This document shows positions 47,331 through 56,599 of a stretch of 64,000 nt of DNA, piece by piece. The position numbers and the translations under genes are program-made. The number at the start of each line of letters is the position of its first letter. Within the stretch, counting starts at the first letter, position 1. Source of the DNA: Alistipes senegalensis (lineage in GTDB: Bacteria > Pseudomonadota > Gammaproteobacteria > Burkholderiales > Burkholderiaceae_D); NCBI GenBank assembly GCA_023664945.1, contig JAMPER010000001.1, forward strand, positions 901,795-965,794, given 5' to 3'. The notes beneath the pieces were generated by a model. That model was not told where the DNA came from, did not search any database, and was given only the letters and a program-made list of their open reading frames with translations.

Positions 47331-48406
47331 CAGCGCTCCACAATCCGGGGACGCTTTGAAAGCGCGCACATCAGTTCATAGCCCAGTGTTCCAGCCGCTT
47401 CGGCCACTTCATCAATCGGCAGCCCTTCTCCCCAAAGGACAATCTCGCTACCATAATGGGCATCTGGAATCGGTGTCAGGTCAACCGTCATCATATCCAT
47501 GGAAACCCGCCCGACAAGGCGTGTTTTGATACCGTCCACCAGAATAGGTGTGCCTTCCGGCGCTGTTCGCGGATAACCATCGGCATAACCGCAAGCCACC
47601 ACGCCAATCCGCATGGGATGAGGGGCAACAAATCGGCTGCCGTAACCAATAGCCTCCCCTTCAGCAATATCCAGTATCTGGATCAGCTCGCTGGTCAGTG
47701 TCATGGCCGGTTTCAGGCCAAAATCCTCTGCGGTCTTGCCGCCAGGCGTACCGCCGTACAGCATAATACCGGGCCTAACCCAATGGGAAAAAACCTCCGG
47801 ATGCAACAGAATCGTGGCGGAATTGGAAAGATTGCGCAAAGCATCAATCTCTTTTGCACCCGCTTCGAAACGACGCATCTGTTCAGCAACATCCAGTCTG
47901 GGATGCCCGCGTTCTTCGGCATTGGCCATATGCGTCATGAGTGAAACAGACTGAACCGATGGCAGCGCTTTTATTCGCTCATAAGCCGAGCGGTATTCTT
48001 CCGGCTTAAACCCCAGACGGTTCATGCCGGTATTCATTTTAAGATGCACCTTCAGCCTGGGAGCACCCACCTTGCTTTCCAGCATAGCAATCTGCTCTTT
48101 CGAATGGACAACAAATTCCAGATCATAATGGGCAATAACCGGAAGCTCATTTTCGCTGAAAAACCCTTCCAGCAGCAAAATCGGCTTTTTGTACCCCAGG
48201 TCGCGCAAATAAACAGCTGCCTCAATCTCCGCCAATGCATAACCATCTGCATCAACAAAAGCCCTTGCGCAGCACTCCAGTCCATGTCCGTACCCGTTTG
48301 CCTTGACCACGGCCCAGACACGGGAACGCGGAACCAGCGAACGGGCAAGCGAAAGATTATGCTGCATGGCAGCCACATCAATATAGGCAACAAGTGGTCT
48401 GGACAT
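47330..48406 (-). CDS. alr: alanine racemase
   Basis: PLP enzyme making D-alanine for peptidoglycan, 358 residues. The Lys that binds PLP lies in VVKANGYGHGLE near residue 34, and the second catalytic Tyr is in IGYGSRFVAPHPMRIGVVACGYADGYPR. It is followed by radA with overlapping codons and divergent from lplT. The ATG at 48406 is preferred to one seven codons earlier. Confidence 0.95.
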   Translation of the reverse strand: MSRPLVAYIDVAAMQHNLSLARSLVPRSRVWAVVKANGYGHGLECCARAFVDADGYALAEIEAAVYLRDLGYKKPILLLEGFFSENELPVIAHYDLEFVVHSKEQIAMLESKVGAPRLKVHLKMNTGMNRLGFKPEEYRSAYERIKALPSVQSVSLMTHMANAEERGHPRLDVAEQMRRFEAGAKEIDALRNLSNSATILLHPEVFSHWVRPGIMLYGGTPGGKTAEDFGLKPAMTLTSELIQILDIAEGEAIGYGSRFVAPHPMRIGVVACGYADGYPRTAPEGTPILVDGIKTRLVGRVSMDMMTVDLTPIPDAHYGSEIVLWGEGLPIDEVAEAAGTLGYELMCALSKRPRIVER

Positions 48407-48569
48407 AATAAGGATTTTCCTGGGCAAACAAACCTGGTTACGGGCAGGAGAAGGAAGGCATTTTACTCCAGCCTCTGAAATAAATCTTCATTCCTTCGTG
48501 GAGAAAATTCGGCTTTGATACTCTTTCATGTTATAAACTATCACCACGTTACAGACCTTCCCCAACATC

Positions 48570-49820
48570 ATGAAACGCGGTTTTTATACCATTTTAGCAG
48601 CAGAGTTCTTTTCTTCCCTTGCAGATAATGCCCTACTGTTTGTTGCCATTTCCCTGCTGGTTGCAAGAAAAGCGCCTGGCTGGATGACCCCTATGCTCAA
48701 GCAGGTATTCGTCATCTCCTATATCGGACTGGCTGCTTTTGTCGGCGCTTTTGCCGATGCTTTTCCCAAAGGCCGCGTCATGTTCATAGCAAATTCCATC
48801 AAAATTGCAGGCTGCATGCTGATTTTTCTGGGCGTCCATCCTCTTTTTGCCTATTCTGTCGTTGGATTTGGCGCAGCATCCTATTCCCCCGCAAAATACG
48901 GCATACTGACCGAACTTCTCCCCGCAGAAAAACTGGTCATGGCCAACGGCTGGATAGAAGGATTGACAGTAACGTCCATCATTCTGGGTACCGTGATGGG
49001 TGGCGCACTGATCAACGCAGGCGTATCTGCCTGGCTGTTAAATCATATCTTCCCGTTTTTTGATTCTCCCCACAAAGCCTCGCTGGCTATCGTCTTTACC
49101 ATTTATGCCTTGGCTGCCGCCTTCAACCTGCGCATACCGGATACCGGCGCGCGTTACGAAAAACAGCCGACCAATCCCATCTTGCTGATCAAGAGCTTCT
49201 CCCGCAGCTTGACTACCCTCTGGAAAGACAAATTGGGACAAATCTCCCTGGCAATCACCACACTCTTCTGGGGAGCTGGTGCCACATTGCAATTCATCGT
49301 GCTGAAATGGGCTGAAGAAGCCCTGGATCTTCCATTGGACAAAGCTGCTTTCCTGCAAGGTGTCTGCGCTATCGGAATTACGATGGGTGCTGTTGGCGCC
49401 GCCCGGTTTATTCCCCTGCGAAAATCGCTTGGCGTTATGTGGATTGGTATTGCAATGGGATTTGTCGTCATGATTATGACTATGGTTCGCTCGCTCTGGT
49501 TTGCCTATCCCCTCTTAATCCTTATTGGTATACTGGCCGGCTTCTTTGTTGTGCCAATGAACGCGCTTTTACAGCACCGCGGGCATGTGCTGCTATCGGC
49601 CGGCCATTCGATTGCCGTACAGAATTTCAATGAAAATATTTCCATCATCACTATGCTGATGATGTACGGCCTCATGATCATGCTGGATCTGAATGTTCAT
49701 ACCATCATCGTTATCTTCGGCCTTTTTGTAGCCGCCATGACCTTCCTGTTCATGCGCTGGCATGCAGCCAACCAGAAAATACAGGATTCGCTTCATTTGA
49801 TTGGTGAGGAAAAACATTAA
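48570..49820 (+). CDS. lplT: lysophospholipid transporter LplT
   Basis: Major facilitator superfamily flippase for 2-acyl-lysophospholipids, 416 residues and twelve membrane segments. The N-terminus FYTILAAEFFSSLADNALLFVAISLL and GFGAASYSPAKYGILTELLP are characteristic. There is no fused or adjacent acyl-acyl carrier protein synthetase (aas); the gene is divergent from alr instead, the usual arrangement in Betaproteobacteria. Confidence 0.93.
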   Translation: MKRGFYTILAAEFFSSLADNALLFVAISLLVARKAPGWMTPMLKQVFVISYIGLAAFVGAFADAFPKGRVMFIANSIKIAGCMLIFLGVHPLFAYSVVGFGAASYSPAKYGILTELLPAEKLVMANGWIEGLTVTSIILGTVMGGALINAGVSAWLLNHIFPFFDSPHKASLAIVFTIYALAAAFNLRIPDTGARYEKQPTNPILLIKSFSRSLTTLWKDKLGQISLAITTLFWGAGATLQFIVLKWAEEALDLPLDKAAFLQGVCAIGITMGAVGAARFIPLRKSLGVMWIGIAMGFVVMIMTMVRSLWFAYPLLILIGILAGFFVVPMNALLQHRGHVLLSAGHSIAVQNFNENISIITMLMMYGLMIMLDLNVHTIIVIFGLFVAAMTFLFMRWHAANQKIQDSLHLIGEEKH

Positions 49821-49844
49821 GACTGGCAGCATGCACAGGAAATC

Positions 49845-50549
49845 ATGCGCCCTCTTCAATCAACGCAGACAGTCCGCTTTTCCTGGCCTATATTGTTTTG
49901 TGTACTGTTTATCCACGCCATACTGCTGGCCTGGTTGTCCAAAAGACAAGCACCGTCTCCGCCAGGCGCTACCCTCCCTATCATTGGCGTCCTGATCTCT
50001 CCGCCTTCCACAATAGGCAATAGCTCCACCGGCAGCGGATCGCCAGTAACAATGCCTGCCCAAACACCTGGAAAAAGCAGACAGCAATCCCGGCAGAAAC
50101 ACCGGAACCAACCATCCGCTTTCCGGCCTTCATCGAAACAACAGGCTGACTCTCAACCAGAAAACAAGCCGGCAACAGGAACATATAACAATGCCTTCCC
50201 TGATATTGCCGGGAAAAATGATGGAACCGGAAAAACCCAAGGATACGGTATAGGAAACGGCGCCTTTTTTTCACCCCGAATCGATGCGGCCTTTGCCAAT
50301 AACCCCAAACCGCCCTATCCCGCTGCTTCCCGCCGTATGGGCGAAGAAGGCATGGTCATTCTCGCAGTTCATATCCTGGCAACAGGCCAGGTAGATAACA
50401 TACATCTGAAAAAATCCAGCGGCTATTCCCGCCTGGATAATGCCGCTATTGCCACCGTCAAAAAATGGCGCTACATTCCTGCCAGACAAGGCAATACCAC
50501 CATTCCTTTCTGGCATATTCAGGCCGTACGCTTTTCACTGACAGACTAA
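49845..50549 (+). CDS. tonB: TonB family energy-transduction protein
   Basis: Periplasm-spanning protein of 234 residues with a single N-terminal membrane anchor (PILFCVLFIHAILLAWL), a Pro/Gln/Ser-rich linker and a C-terminal TonB domain (FANNPKPPYPAASRRMGEEGMVILAVHILATGQVDNIHLKKSSGYSRLDNAAIATVKKWRY). It delivers the proton motive force to outer-membrane TonB-dependent receptors. AGGA precedes the ATG. exbB and exbD follow on the same strand. Confidence 0.92.
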   Translation: MRPLQSTQTVRFSWPILFCVLFIHAILLAWLSKRQAPSPPGATLPIIGVLISPPSTIGNSSTGSGSPVTMPAQTPGKSRQQSRQKHRNQPSAFRPSSKQQADSQPENKPATGTYNNAFPDIAGKNDGTGKTQGYGIGNGAFFSPRIDAAFANNPKPPYPAASRRMGEEGMVILAVHILATGQVDNIHLKKSSGYSRLDNAAIATVKKWRYIPARQGNTTIPFWHIQAVRFSLTD

Positions 50550-50651
50550 CTGCATCTCATGCAACAGGAAATCATCCATACAAAATTACCGGAAATGCAA
50601 ATGATCCTGTTATCATGAGCCAATTTTTATCTCTTACCTTTCACGGACAAG

Positions 50652-51350
50652 ATGGCTTTCCTTGCATTATGGCGTCAGGGAGACCTGCTGATTAAGTGCA
50701 TTGCGGTCTTCCTTTTAGGTATGTCTGTGGCGTCCTGGTATTTAATTGCCACCCGTACCCTGAGAATCTTTCGTTTCCGACGAATGACAGCCGGAATTGC
50801 CCAGTTCTGGGCAGCCAGCAATCTGGAAGAGGGTTTTAACATCCTTTCCGGACAGGGAAAAAATAACCCCTTCCTGCAACTGGCACTTGAAGCCAACCTG
50901 ACAGTACAGCGCCATGCTTCCCGTGAAAACACACTAAAAAACAGGATTTCCCTGCCGGAACTGTTAACAGAAAGCCTGCGCGGCGTTATTGATGACCACA
51001 CACTGTGCCTGCAAAGCGGCCTGTCCATCCTGGCATCCATCGGCTCCACTGCCCCCTTTGTCGGCCTGCTTGGAACAGTATGGGGAATTTATCATGCACT
51101 GACAGGCATCAGCGCATCCGGTCAGGCCAGCATTGACCAAATTGCAGGGCCGGTTGGCGAAGCGTTGATCATGACAGCACTGGGCCTGGCCGTAGCTATT
51201 CCGGCTGTGCTGGGCTACAACACCCTGGTGCGAAGCAATCGCCATGCCATTGGATGGATGAACCGTTTTGCCAGGCAACTGCATGCCTATTTTCTGATTG
51301 GTACGCCATCCGGACAAACCGGAACCATACCGTTTGAGGAAAAAACATAA
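50652..51350 (+). CDS. exbB: ExbB/TolQ family proton channel subunit
   Basis: Inner-membrane subunit of the TonB motor, 232 residues, three membrane segments. The family core is SILASIGSTAPFVGLLGTVWGIYHALTGISASG and PVGEALIMTALGLAVAIPAVLGYN. Gene context with tonB and exbD points to ExbB rather than TolQ. Its stop is one base before the exbD start. About 100 bases separate it from tonB. Confidence 0.92.
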   Translation: MAFLALWRQGDLLIKCIAVFLLGMSVASWYLIATRTLRIFRFRRMTAGIAQFWAASNLEEGFNILSGQGKNNPFLQLALEANLTVQRHASRENTLKNRISLPELLTESLRGVIDDHTLCLQSGLSILASIGSTAPFVGLLGTVWGIYHALTGISASGQASIDQIAGPVGEALIMTALGLAVAIPAVLGYNTLVRSNRHAIGWMNRFARQLHAYFLIGTPSGQTGTIPFEEKT

Positions 51351-51351
51351 A

Positions 51352-51765
51352 ATGGCATTTGGTTACCGCCCCCCGGAAAATCACGATGAAGTCCTCAGCG
51401 AAATCAACGTGACCCCGTTTGTGGATGTCATGCTGGTTCTCCTCATTATCCTTATCCTTGCCGTACCGGTTATCTCCCACACTGTCAAACTTGACTTACC
51501 CCAAGCACAAACCCTGCCAGACAAGGATGCAACCAATGCGATAACCATTGCCATTACCCGGGACGGAACACTTTTCTGGGAAGAAGAAATGCTGGGAGAA
51601 AAAGTGCTGGAAAAACGCTTACAGTCCCTTGCACAACAGGATGCACAACCTGAAATACGCATTCGTGGCGACAGGCAGGCAGAGTATGGTCATATTGTCC
51701 GCGTCATGGCAACAGCCCAACGTGCAGGCATCCGGAAAGTAGGATTCATGACCCAACCCGACTGA
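51352..51765 (+). CDS. exbD: ExbD/TolR family protein
   Basis: Biopolymer transport protein of 137 residues with one membrane segment. INVTPFVDVMLVLLIILIL contains the conserved Asp (FVDVML) that carries protons through the ExbB-ExbD channel. The ATG at 51352 is used, two bases past the exbB stop, which discards an upstream extension of 18 codons. Last gene of tonB-exbB-exbD; the next gene is convergent. Confidence 0.93.
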   Translation: MAFGYRPPENHDEVLSEINVTPFVDVMLVLLIILILAVPVISHTVKLDLPQAQTLPDKDATNAITIAITRDGTLFWEEEMLGEKVLEKRLQSLAQQDAQPEIRIRGDRQAEYGHIVRVMATAQRAGIRKVGFMTQPD

Positions 51766-51781
51766 ACGGCATATGCCATCT

Positions 51782-52576
51782 TCAAACAGATTCGGCGGCC
51801 TGTGCGGCAAGGCACAGGTCTGCCCAAGCCTGTTTCTTTGCCATCGGCGTCCTTAGCAAATAGGCAGGATGATAGGTAACAATCAGAGGAACGGCGGTTT
51901 CCCCAATATCCAGACGATGAGTTTTTCCCCGCATGGCTGACATCGTGACTTCACGATGGGTATTGAGCAAGCCAACGGCAGCTGTCTTGCCCAAAGCCAC
52001 AATCACCTTTGGCCGGATCTGCCCAATCTGCCAGTGAAGATAGGGCATACAGGCTGCCGCCTCTTCTTCCGTCGGTTGCCGATCTTTTTTTCGTTCATCA
52101 CTGGCACGGCATTTAACAATATTGGCAATATACGCATTATCCCCCCGCCTGATACCAAGCGATGCCATCATATTGTCCAGCAACATGCCTGAACGCCCTA
52201 CAAAAGGTTCTCCCTGCTGATCTTCATGATACCCTGGCCCCTCGCCGACAAACAGCCAGTCTGCATGGATATCCCCCACTCCGGGAACCGTACGGGTACG
52301 CGTTTTGCACAAACCACACCGTGTACAATCCCGGATAGTCTCAACCAGCTCTTCCCAACTGGAAAAATTGTCTGGCTTCTTGTCTGCCGAAGCAGGAAGA
52401 ACGGAAAACGCGGCTGGTTCGGAAGGCAAAGCAACAGACACCCCCTGTACAGGCTGTGCGATATCCTCCGTCCTTTCTATTGCCTCTTTTTCAGACAGCA
52501 CTTTCTCACGCAGCCGCCATTCTGGCCCCAACCCCATTTCTTCAAACAGCCGCGCCCGATCTCGCAGGAAACTCAC
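51782..52576 (-). CDS. uracil-DNA glycosylase, family 4 type
   Basis: Iron-sulfur uracil-DNA glycosylase, 264 residues. The four cluster cysteines appear in CTRCGLCKTRTRTVPGVG and CRASD...CMPYLHWQI, and the catalytic motifs are GEGPGYHEDQQGEPFVGRSG and YHPAYLLR. A linker of about 80 residues precedes the domain. It starts with GTG overlapping the rimI stop (GTGA). The tsaB-rimI-udg order is common in Betaproteobacteria. Confidence 0.93.
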   Translation of the reverse strand: MSFLRDRARLFEEMGLGPEWRLREKVLSEKEAIERTEDIAQPVQGVSVALPSEPAAFSVLPASADKKPDNFSSWEELVETIRDCTRCGLCKTRTRTVPGVGDIHADWLFVGEGPGYHEDQQGEPFVGRSGMLLDNMMASLGIRRGDNAYIANIVKCRASDERKKDRQPTEEEAAACMPYLHWQIGQIRPKVIVALGKTAAVGLLNTHREVTMSAMRGKTHRLDIGETAVPLIVTYHPAYLLRTPMAKKQAWADLCLAAQAAESV

Positions 52577-53064
52577 AACATTACCCTCATTACAATAGCA
52601 TCTTCCCGGGTGCCATCCATATTCCGGTAATAGTTCTTTCGAATGCCAATTTGCTGAAACCCGTACTTCCTGTACATGCCCAGCGGCCCGGTATTGGATG
52701 GTCTTACTTCTAAAAGCATGGAAACCATACCATGCGCACGCGCTGTTAACATGGCACGATCCATGAGCATGCGGCCATATCCCATTCCATGCAAGGCAGC
52801 TTTTAACCCGATCGTCAAAAGATGTGCCTCGTCAATTGAGGTCATCAGAATAAAATAGCCGGCAATACGACCGGTTTGCTCCTCACACATTACCCAGCAG
52901 TTATATCCGCAATCCACTGACGTAATAAAACCGGCTTGTGACCAGGGAGAAGGAAAAACAGCCGTTTCAATAACGTGAATCTCACCGGCATCCTCTCTGC
53001 GCATCTGCCTGAAAAACATGGGAATGCCCAGCACCATACCACCGCCCGCCATCTCCCTGCTCAT
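52573..53064 (-). CDS. rimI: ribosomal protein S18 alanine N-acetyltransferase
   Basis: GNAT enzyme of 163 residues. The typical parts are ETAVFPSPWSQAGFITSV, LTIGLKAALHGMGYGRMLMD (acetyl-CoA loop, though the usual Q/RxxGxG reads HGMGYG) and LEVRPSNTGPLGMYRKYGFQQIGIRKNYY. It overlaps tsaB by ATGA. Sited between tsaB and the glycosylase gene, so linkage supports the assignment over other GNATs. Confidence 0.9.
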   Translation of the reverse strand: MSREMAGGGMVLGIPMFFRQMRREDAGEIHVIETAVFPSPWSQAGFITSVDCGYNCWVMCEEQTGRIAGYFILMTSIDEAHLLTIGLKAALHGMGYGRMLMDRAMLTARAHGMVSMLLEVRPSNTGPLGMYRKYGFQQIGIRKNYYRNMDGTREDAIVMRVML

Positions 53065-53786
53065 ACTGGCAAACCGTTTCCCGGAACTGCCTCTTTTTCC
53101 GCTTTCATGGCACGCCGTTCCTCAGTCGTATAGGCAACCTTGTTTCGCAGGTAAAGCGGATGTGCGTCAAAAGCACTGACCGTCTCTCCCCGGCGGTATG
53201 CAGATAACGCCAGAGCGGCAACAGCCGTACTGTCCGGCATAATCTCAGGATAAGTCGCTGCCACTGATAAACCGGCCAAAACATCTGCACAGGCAGTCAG
53301 TCCATTACCACAGGCTGCCGGCATACCGTGAGGAACAACGGTTTCAGGGCCGGTAATACAAGGTTCGGTTACCGTACGCCACAAACCGTTCTCATATCGG
53401 TACTGCGCCAAATACACTTCTCCCATACGGGCATCCATCAGGGCAAGCACATCTGTCGCCTTGTTTTCCATACGACAACTTTCAGCCATGGCAGCCAGGC
53501 TGACAACCGGGACAAGCGGCAAATCCGCACCAAATGCCAAGCCCTGCGCAATACCACATGCTGTTCTGACACCCGTAAAAGAACCAGGACCGCAACCGAA
53601 AGCAATAGCGTCACAATCCGTCATGCTAACAGCAGCCTCGGCCAGCAACGCCTGAACCATCGGCAAAAGCGTCTGTGAATGCGTTGCCACACCGGAACTG
53701 TAACGCGTACAAATCGCGCCCCCCTTTACTACAAGCGAGGCAGAAGCAAGATAAGAAGAAGTTTCAAATGCAATGATGGTAGGCAT
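53061..53786 (-). CDS. tsaB: tRNA threonylcarbamoyladenosine modification protein TsaB
   Basis: Partner of TsaD in adding t6A37 to ANN-decoding tRNAs, 241 residues. The first strand IIAFETSSYLASASLVV and the core GCGPGSFTGVRTACGIAQGLA are diagnostic. It is the first gene of the tsaB-rimI-udg operon. Confidence 0.95.
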   Translation of the reverse strand: MPTIIAFETSSYLASASLVVKGGAICTRYSSGVATHSQTLLPMVQALLAEAAVSMTDCDAIAFGCGPGSFTGVRTACGIAQGLAFGADLPLVPVVSLAAMAESCRMENKATDVLALMDARMGEVYLAQYRYENGLWRTVTEPCITGPETVVPHGMPAACGNGLTACADVLAGLSVAATYPEIMPDSTAVAALALSAYRRGETVSAFDAHPLYLRNKVAYTTEERRAMKAEKEAVPGNGLPV

Positions 53787-53884
53787 ATACCTATTTTACC
53801 CTGCCAACAGCACCCAATGGCAAACAACCCGCCTGTAGCCAGATAAACGGGCATACCTCAACCAGCCCACCCTGCTTTATCTAT

Positions 53885-54349
53885 TTATTCCGTAATCGGA
53901 AGCGTGTATCTTTTCTTGAAATTCCGCCAGCTTTCCTTTTTGCCGATTATAAGACGCGGGATTTCAGCACAGGGACAACGATCCATCACCACCTGCAACC
54001 CGGCTGCCGATGCCAGCCTGGCTGCTTCTTCATTGATAATCCCTGCCTGCATCCACAACACTTTCGCACCAATAGCAACAGCAGCTTCTGCAATAGGAAG
54101 AATATCTCCTGAAGGACGGAAACAATCCACCATATCCACCCTGACAGGAATATCCTGCAAAGTGGCATAACACCGCTCGCCAAGCACCTCATTGTAGCGC
54201 GGATTAACCGGGATAATGCGATATCCTTCCCCCTGCATGTAAGCCGGCACATAGTTTTTGGGCCCCGGGTTAGGGGAACACCCCACCACAGCCACTGTCC
54301 GAACCGTCTTCAAAATCTCCCGAATGCCTGCATCGTTGTCAACAATCAT
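53885..54349 (-). CDS. CoA-binding domain protein, copy A
   Basis: Single Rossmann CoA_binding domain of 154 residues, the YccU type: AVVGCSPNPGPKNYVPAYMQGEGYRIIPVNPRYNEVLGERCYATLQDIP and QAGIINEEAARLASAAGLQVVMDRCPCAEIPRL. No catalytic partner domain. It is about 60 percent identical by eye to the next gene upstream, so it is a tandem duplicate. Role unknown; possibly a CoA-related sensor. Confidence 0.85.
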   Translation of the reverse strand: MIVDNDAGIREILKTVRTVAVVGCSPNPGPKNYVPAYMQGEGYRIIPVNPRYNEVLGERCYATLQDIPVRVDMVDCFRPSGDILPIAEAAVAIGAKVLWMQAGIINEEAARLASAAGLQVVMDRCPCAEIPRLIIGKKESWRNFKKRYTLPITE

Positions 54350-54377
54350 GGTATTCCTTTTCTTCTCATCGACCTGT

Positions 54378-54797
54378 TCAGCACTTTTCGCCCGGGAAAA
54401 GCCGTGGCACTTCCTTGCAGGGACAACGATTCATAACAACCTTAATACCTGCACCGGCAAGCCGGTCTGCCGCTTCCTTATTCTGGATACCCAACTGCAT
54501 CCAGAATACCTCTGCGCCAATGGCAATTGCTTCCTCTGCAATAGCCGGGATATCCTCAGCAGGACGAAAACAGTCCACCATATCCACCTTGACAGGAATC
54601 GCTGTCAGGTTAGGGTAACACTTTTGCCCCAGGACTTCCTCATACCCCGGATTGACCGGTATTACCGTATATCCCTGCCCCATCAGGAATTCCGGCACAT
54701 AATTCTTGGCGCCCTCATGAGGGGAACACCCTACTGCGGCAATTGTTTTAACTGTACGGAATATTTCCCGAATAACCTCATCGTCTTCAATAATCAC
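54378..54797 (-). CDS. CoA-binding domain protein, copy B
   Basis: The upstream twin of the preceding protein, 139 residues, with AAVGCSPHEGAKNYVPEFLMGQGYTVIPVNPGYEEVLGQKCYPNLTAIP and the same Cys-Pro-Cys ending (MNRCPCKEVPRL). It starts with GTG behind a strong GGAGGAA Shine-Dalgarno. It lies 28 bp from copy A, so both are likely cotranscribed. Confidence 0.83.
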   Translation of the reverse strand: MIIEDDEVIREIFRTVKTIAAVGCSPHEGAKNYVPEFLMGQGYTVIPVNPGYEEVLGQKCYPNLTAIPVKVDMVDCFRPAEDIPAIAEEAIAIGAEVFWMQLGIQNKEAADRLAGAGIKVVMNRCPCKEVPRLFPGEKC

Positions 54798-54836
54798 CCT
54801 TCCTCCGTATGCAGAAAAATGCCAACAACAAACCCG

Positions 54837-55763
54837 TCATAAAGATTTTCCCAGCGCCAGCTGCAACTTTCCTGTCGTAACAGCCCGTACTTTGGGAACA
54901 CGATCAAGCGACCACAACACGGCAGCCTGCCGCCAGAGGTCATCGAGTGTCGTATCATTTCCTTTAAGAGAAGGCATGCCAAGGAACATAAACGCCTCAA
55001 GCAAAAAGGGAATCGGATTATCATCATCCAAAGGTAAAGCCAGCGTCTGCTTGGACAGTTTTTCCCCATCAGCGTTCGTTGCCACCGGCAAATGGGCATA
55101 TTCCGGCGAAGTCACTCCCAGATAACGCTGAAGGCAAATCTGGCGCGGCGTGGAATCCAGCAAATCTGCTCCGCGGACAACCCGCGTCACCCCCTGTTCT
55201 GCGTCATCCACAACAACGGCAAGCTGGTAAGCTGCATACCCATCTGCCCTTAACAGTACAATATCCCCCACTTCCCGCGCAAGATTCTGAATAAGCGAAC
55301 CCTGCACCAGGTCAACAAAACCAACAGGTTCTTCAGGCATCCGCATCCTCCAGGTTCGCTGCACTTTTCCTGGCGGCATCCCGGCAGCACAGGTACCGGG
55401 ATAAATCGGCGCACCATCCGGCGCTATAGCAGAATCACTGATTTCTTTCCGCGTACAGGCACAGGGATAAACAAAACCATCCGCCTTCAATTTATCCAGT
55501 GCAGCCAGATAGGCATCGGTACGGCTGCTTTGCCGCATCACCTCGCCACTCCATTGAAAACCATACGCTTCCAGAGAACGCAGGATAGCCCTGTCGTATT
55601 CCGGACGGCATCGAGACCGGTCAACATCTTCCATACGCACCAGCCATTCTCCGCCGCTGGCGCGTGCATCCAGATAACTGCCAGCCGCGGCAACCAGTGA
55701 GCCAAAATGCAACGGCCCTGTCGGTGAAGGCGCAAAGCGCCCCCTATACCCTGCTGAACTCAT
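54837..55763 (-). CDS. gluQ: glutamyl-Q tRNA(Asp) synthetase
   Basis: GluRS-like protein without anticodon domain; it attaches Glu to queuosine of tRNA-Asp. 308 residues. HIGH motif variant HFGS in FAPSPTGPLHFGSLVAA; the zinc site ACTRKE...YPGTC with YPCACTR; and the KMSKS counterpart EKLSKQT. It follows GluQ-RS length and lacks the C-terminal half of full GltX. Divergent from the thioredoxin-like gene. Confidence 0.93.
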   Translation of the reverse strand: MSSAGYRGRFAPSPTGPLHFGSLVAAAGSYLDARASGGEWLVRMEDVDRSRCRPEYDRAILRSLEAYGFQWSGEVMRQSSRTDAYLAALDKLKADGFVYPCACTRKEISDSAIAPDGAPIYPGTCAAGMPPGKVQRTWRMRMPEEPVGFVDLVQGSLIQNLAREVGDIVLLRADGYAAYQLAVVVDDAEQGVTRVVRGADLLDSTPRQICLQRYLGVTSPEYAHLPVATNADGEKLSKQTLALPLDDDNPIPFLLEAFMFLGMPSLKGNDTTLDDLWRQAAVLWSLDRVPKVRAVTTGKLQLALGKSL

Positions 55764-55976
55764 ATACTGTCTGCCATCTTGTTATGGCAGCCTGTTTGTG
55801 AAAATTCGCTATTTCCAGTGTGCATAGTGGACATTTTTTTGTCAACCATGACAAAAAACGAAAGAAACTATCTGCCTGGGCATATAATCCCCCTTCAGCC
55901 CTTGCATACCCAATATACCGCACTTCGGGAAAGAAGATTTCAGATACCAACCCGCCTTTTGCCTGATGAGAATAAT

Positions 55977-56414
55977 ATGTCGCTGGTCACGTTAAAACAG
56001 TCGGATTATGCCGGCCTGATCGACTCGCTTCATGACGGGAGATGGATACTGGTCTGCTTTTGTGCAGGCTGGTGTCATGCCTGCCGCGAATACCTTCCGC
56101 AACTGAGGGAACTGGCCGATTCTCGGCCTGATGTGCATTTTTTCTGGGTAGATATTGAAGAGCACGGCGACATGATAGGAAACCTGGATATCAATAAATT
56201 CCCCACTATCCTGATCCAGCGCAATAATACGGTAGCATTTTACAGCTGCATCCATCCGGATGCCCGCCTGGCCGAACGGATTTTACAAAGCATTCTGGAT
56301 CAGACACCGGAATCATTGGCACAACAAATACAAAGCGATGAAGAACGCCGTCAATGGCAAACTGACTGCAATTTTATGCAGCTGCTGCAAAATGGCCTTG
56401 AATCAGCCTACTAA
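55977..56414 (+). CDS. thioredoxin-fold protein with CHAC active site
   Basis: Cytosolic thioredoxin-like protein of 145 residues. The redox centre is FCAGWCHACREYLPQL, i.e. CHAC rather than CGPC, followed by the cis-Pro segment NKFPTILIQ. No signal peptide from the ATG at 55977, which is preferred because homologous sequence starts there; the frame is open for 66 more codons upstream without a family match. It may be a low-potential reductase for metabolic oxidoreductases. Confidence 0.82.
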   Translation: MSLVTLKQSDYAGLIDSLHDGRWILVCFCAGWCHACREYLPQLRELADSRPDVHFFWVDIEEHGDMIGNLDINKFPTILIQRNNTVAFYSCIHPDARLAERILQSILDQTPESLAQQIQSDEERRQWQTDCNFMQLLQNGLESAY

Positions 56415-56599
56415 CAGACACTTCCACGCCTTATCTTCTTCAACAAACCAGGATTTTACCGAACGCCAGTGCAAAACATCCTCTACGCCTGGGAGGATAT
56501 GATAACGTAATAACCTGGCGTTTCTTGTTGGGAAAACTGCTTATACAACCACTTTGAACGCCCAATATCCTTTTTCTTCTTTTCTCTGGAAAACCGGCA

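Noticed and set aside
50583-50640. Possible Fur box upstream of exbB
   Set aside because: Only a gapped partial match to the 19-bp consensus (ATGATCCTGTTATCAT); too weak to list.
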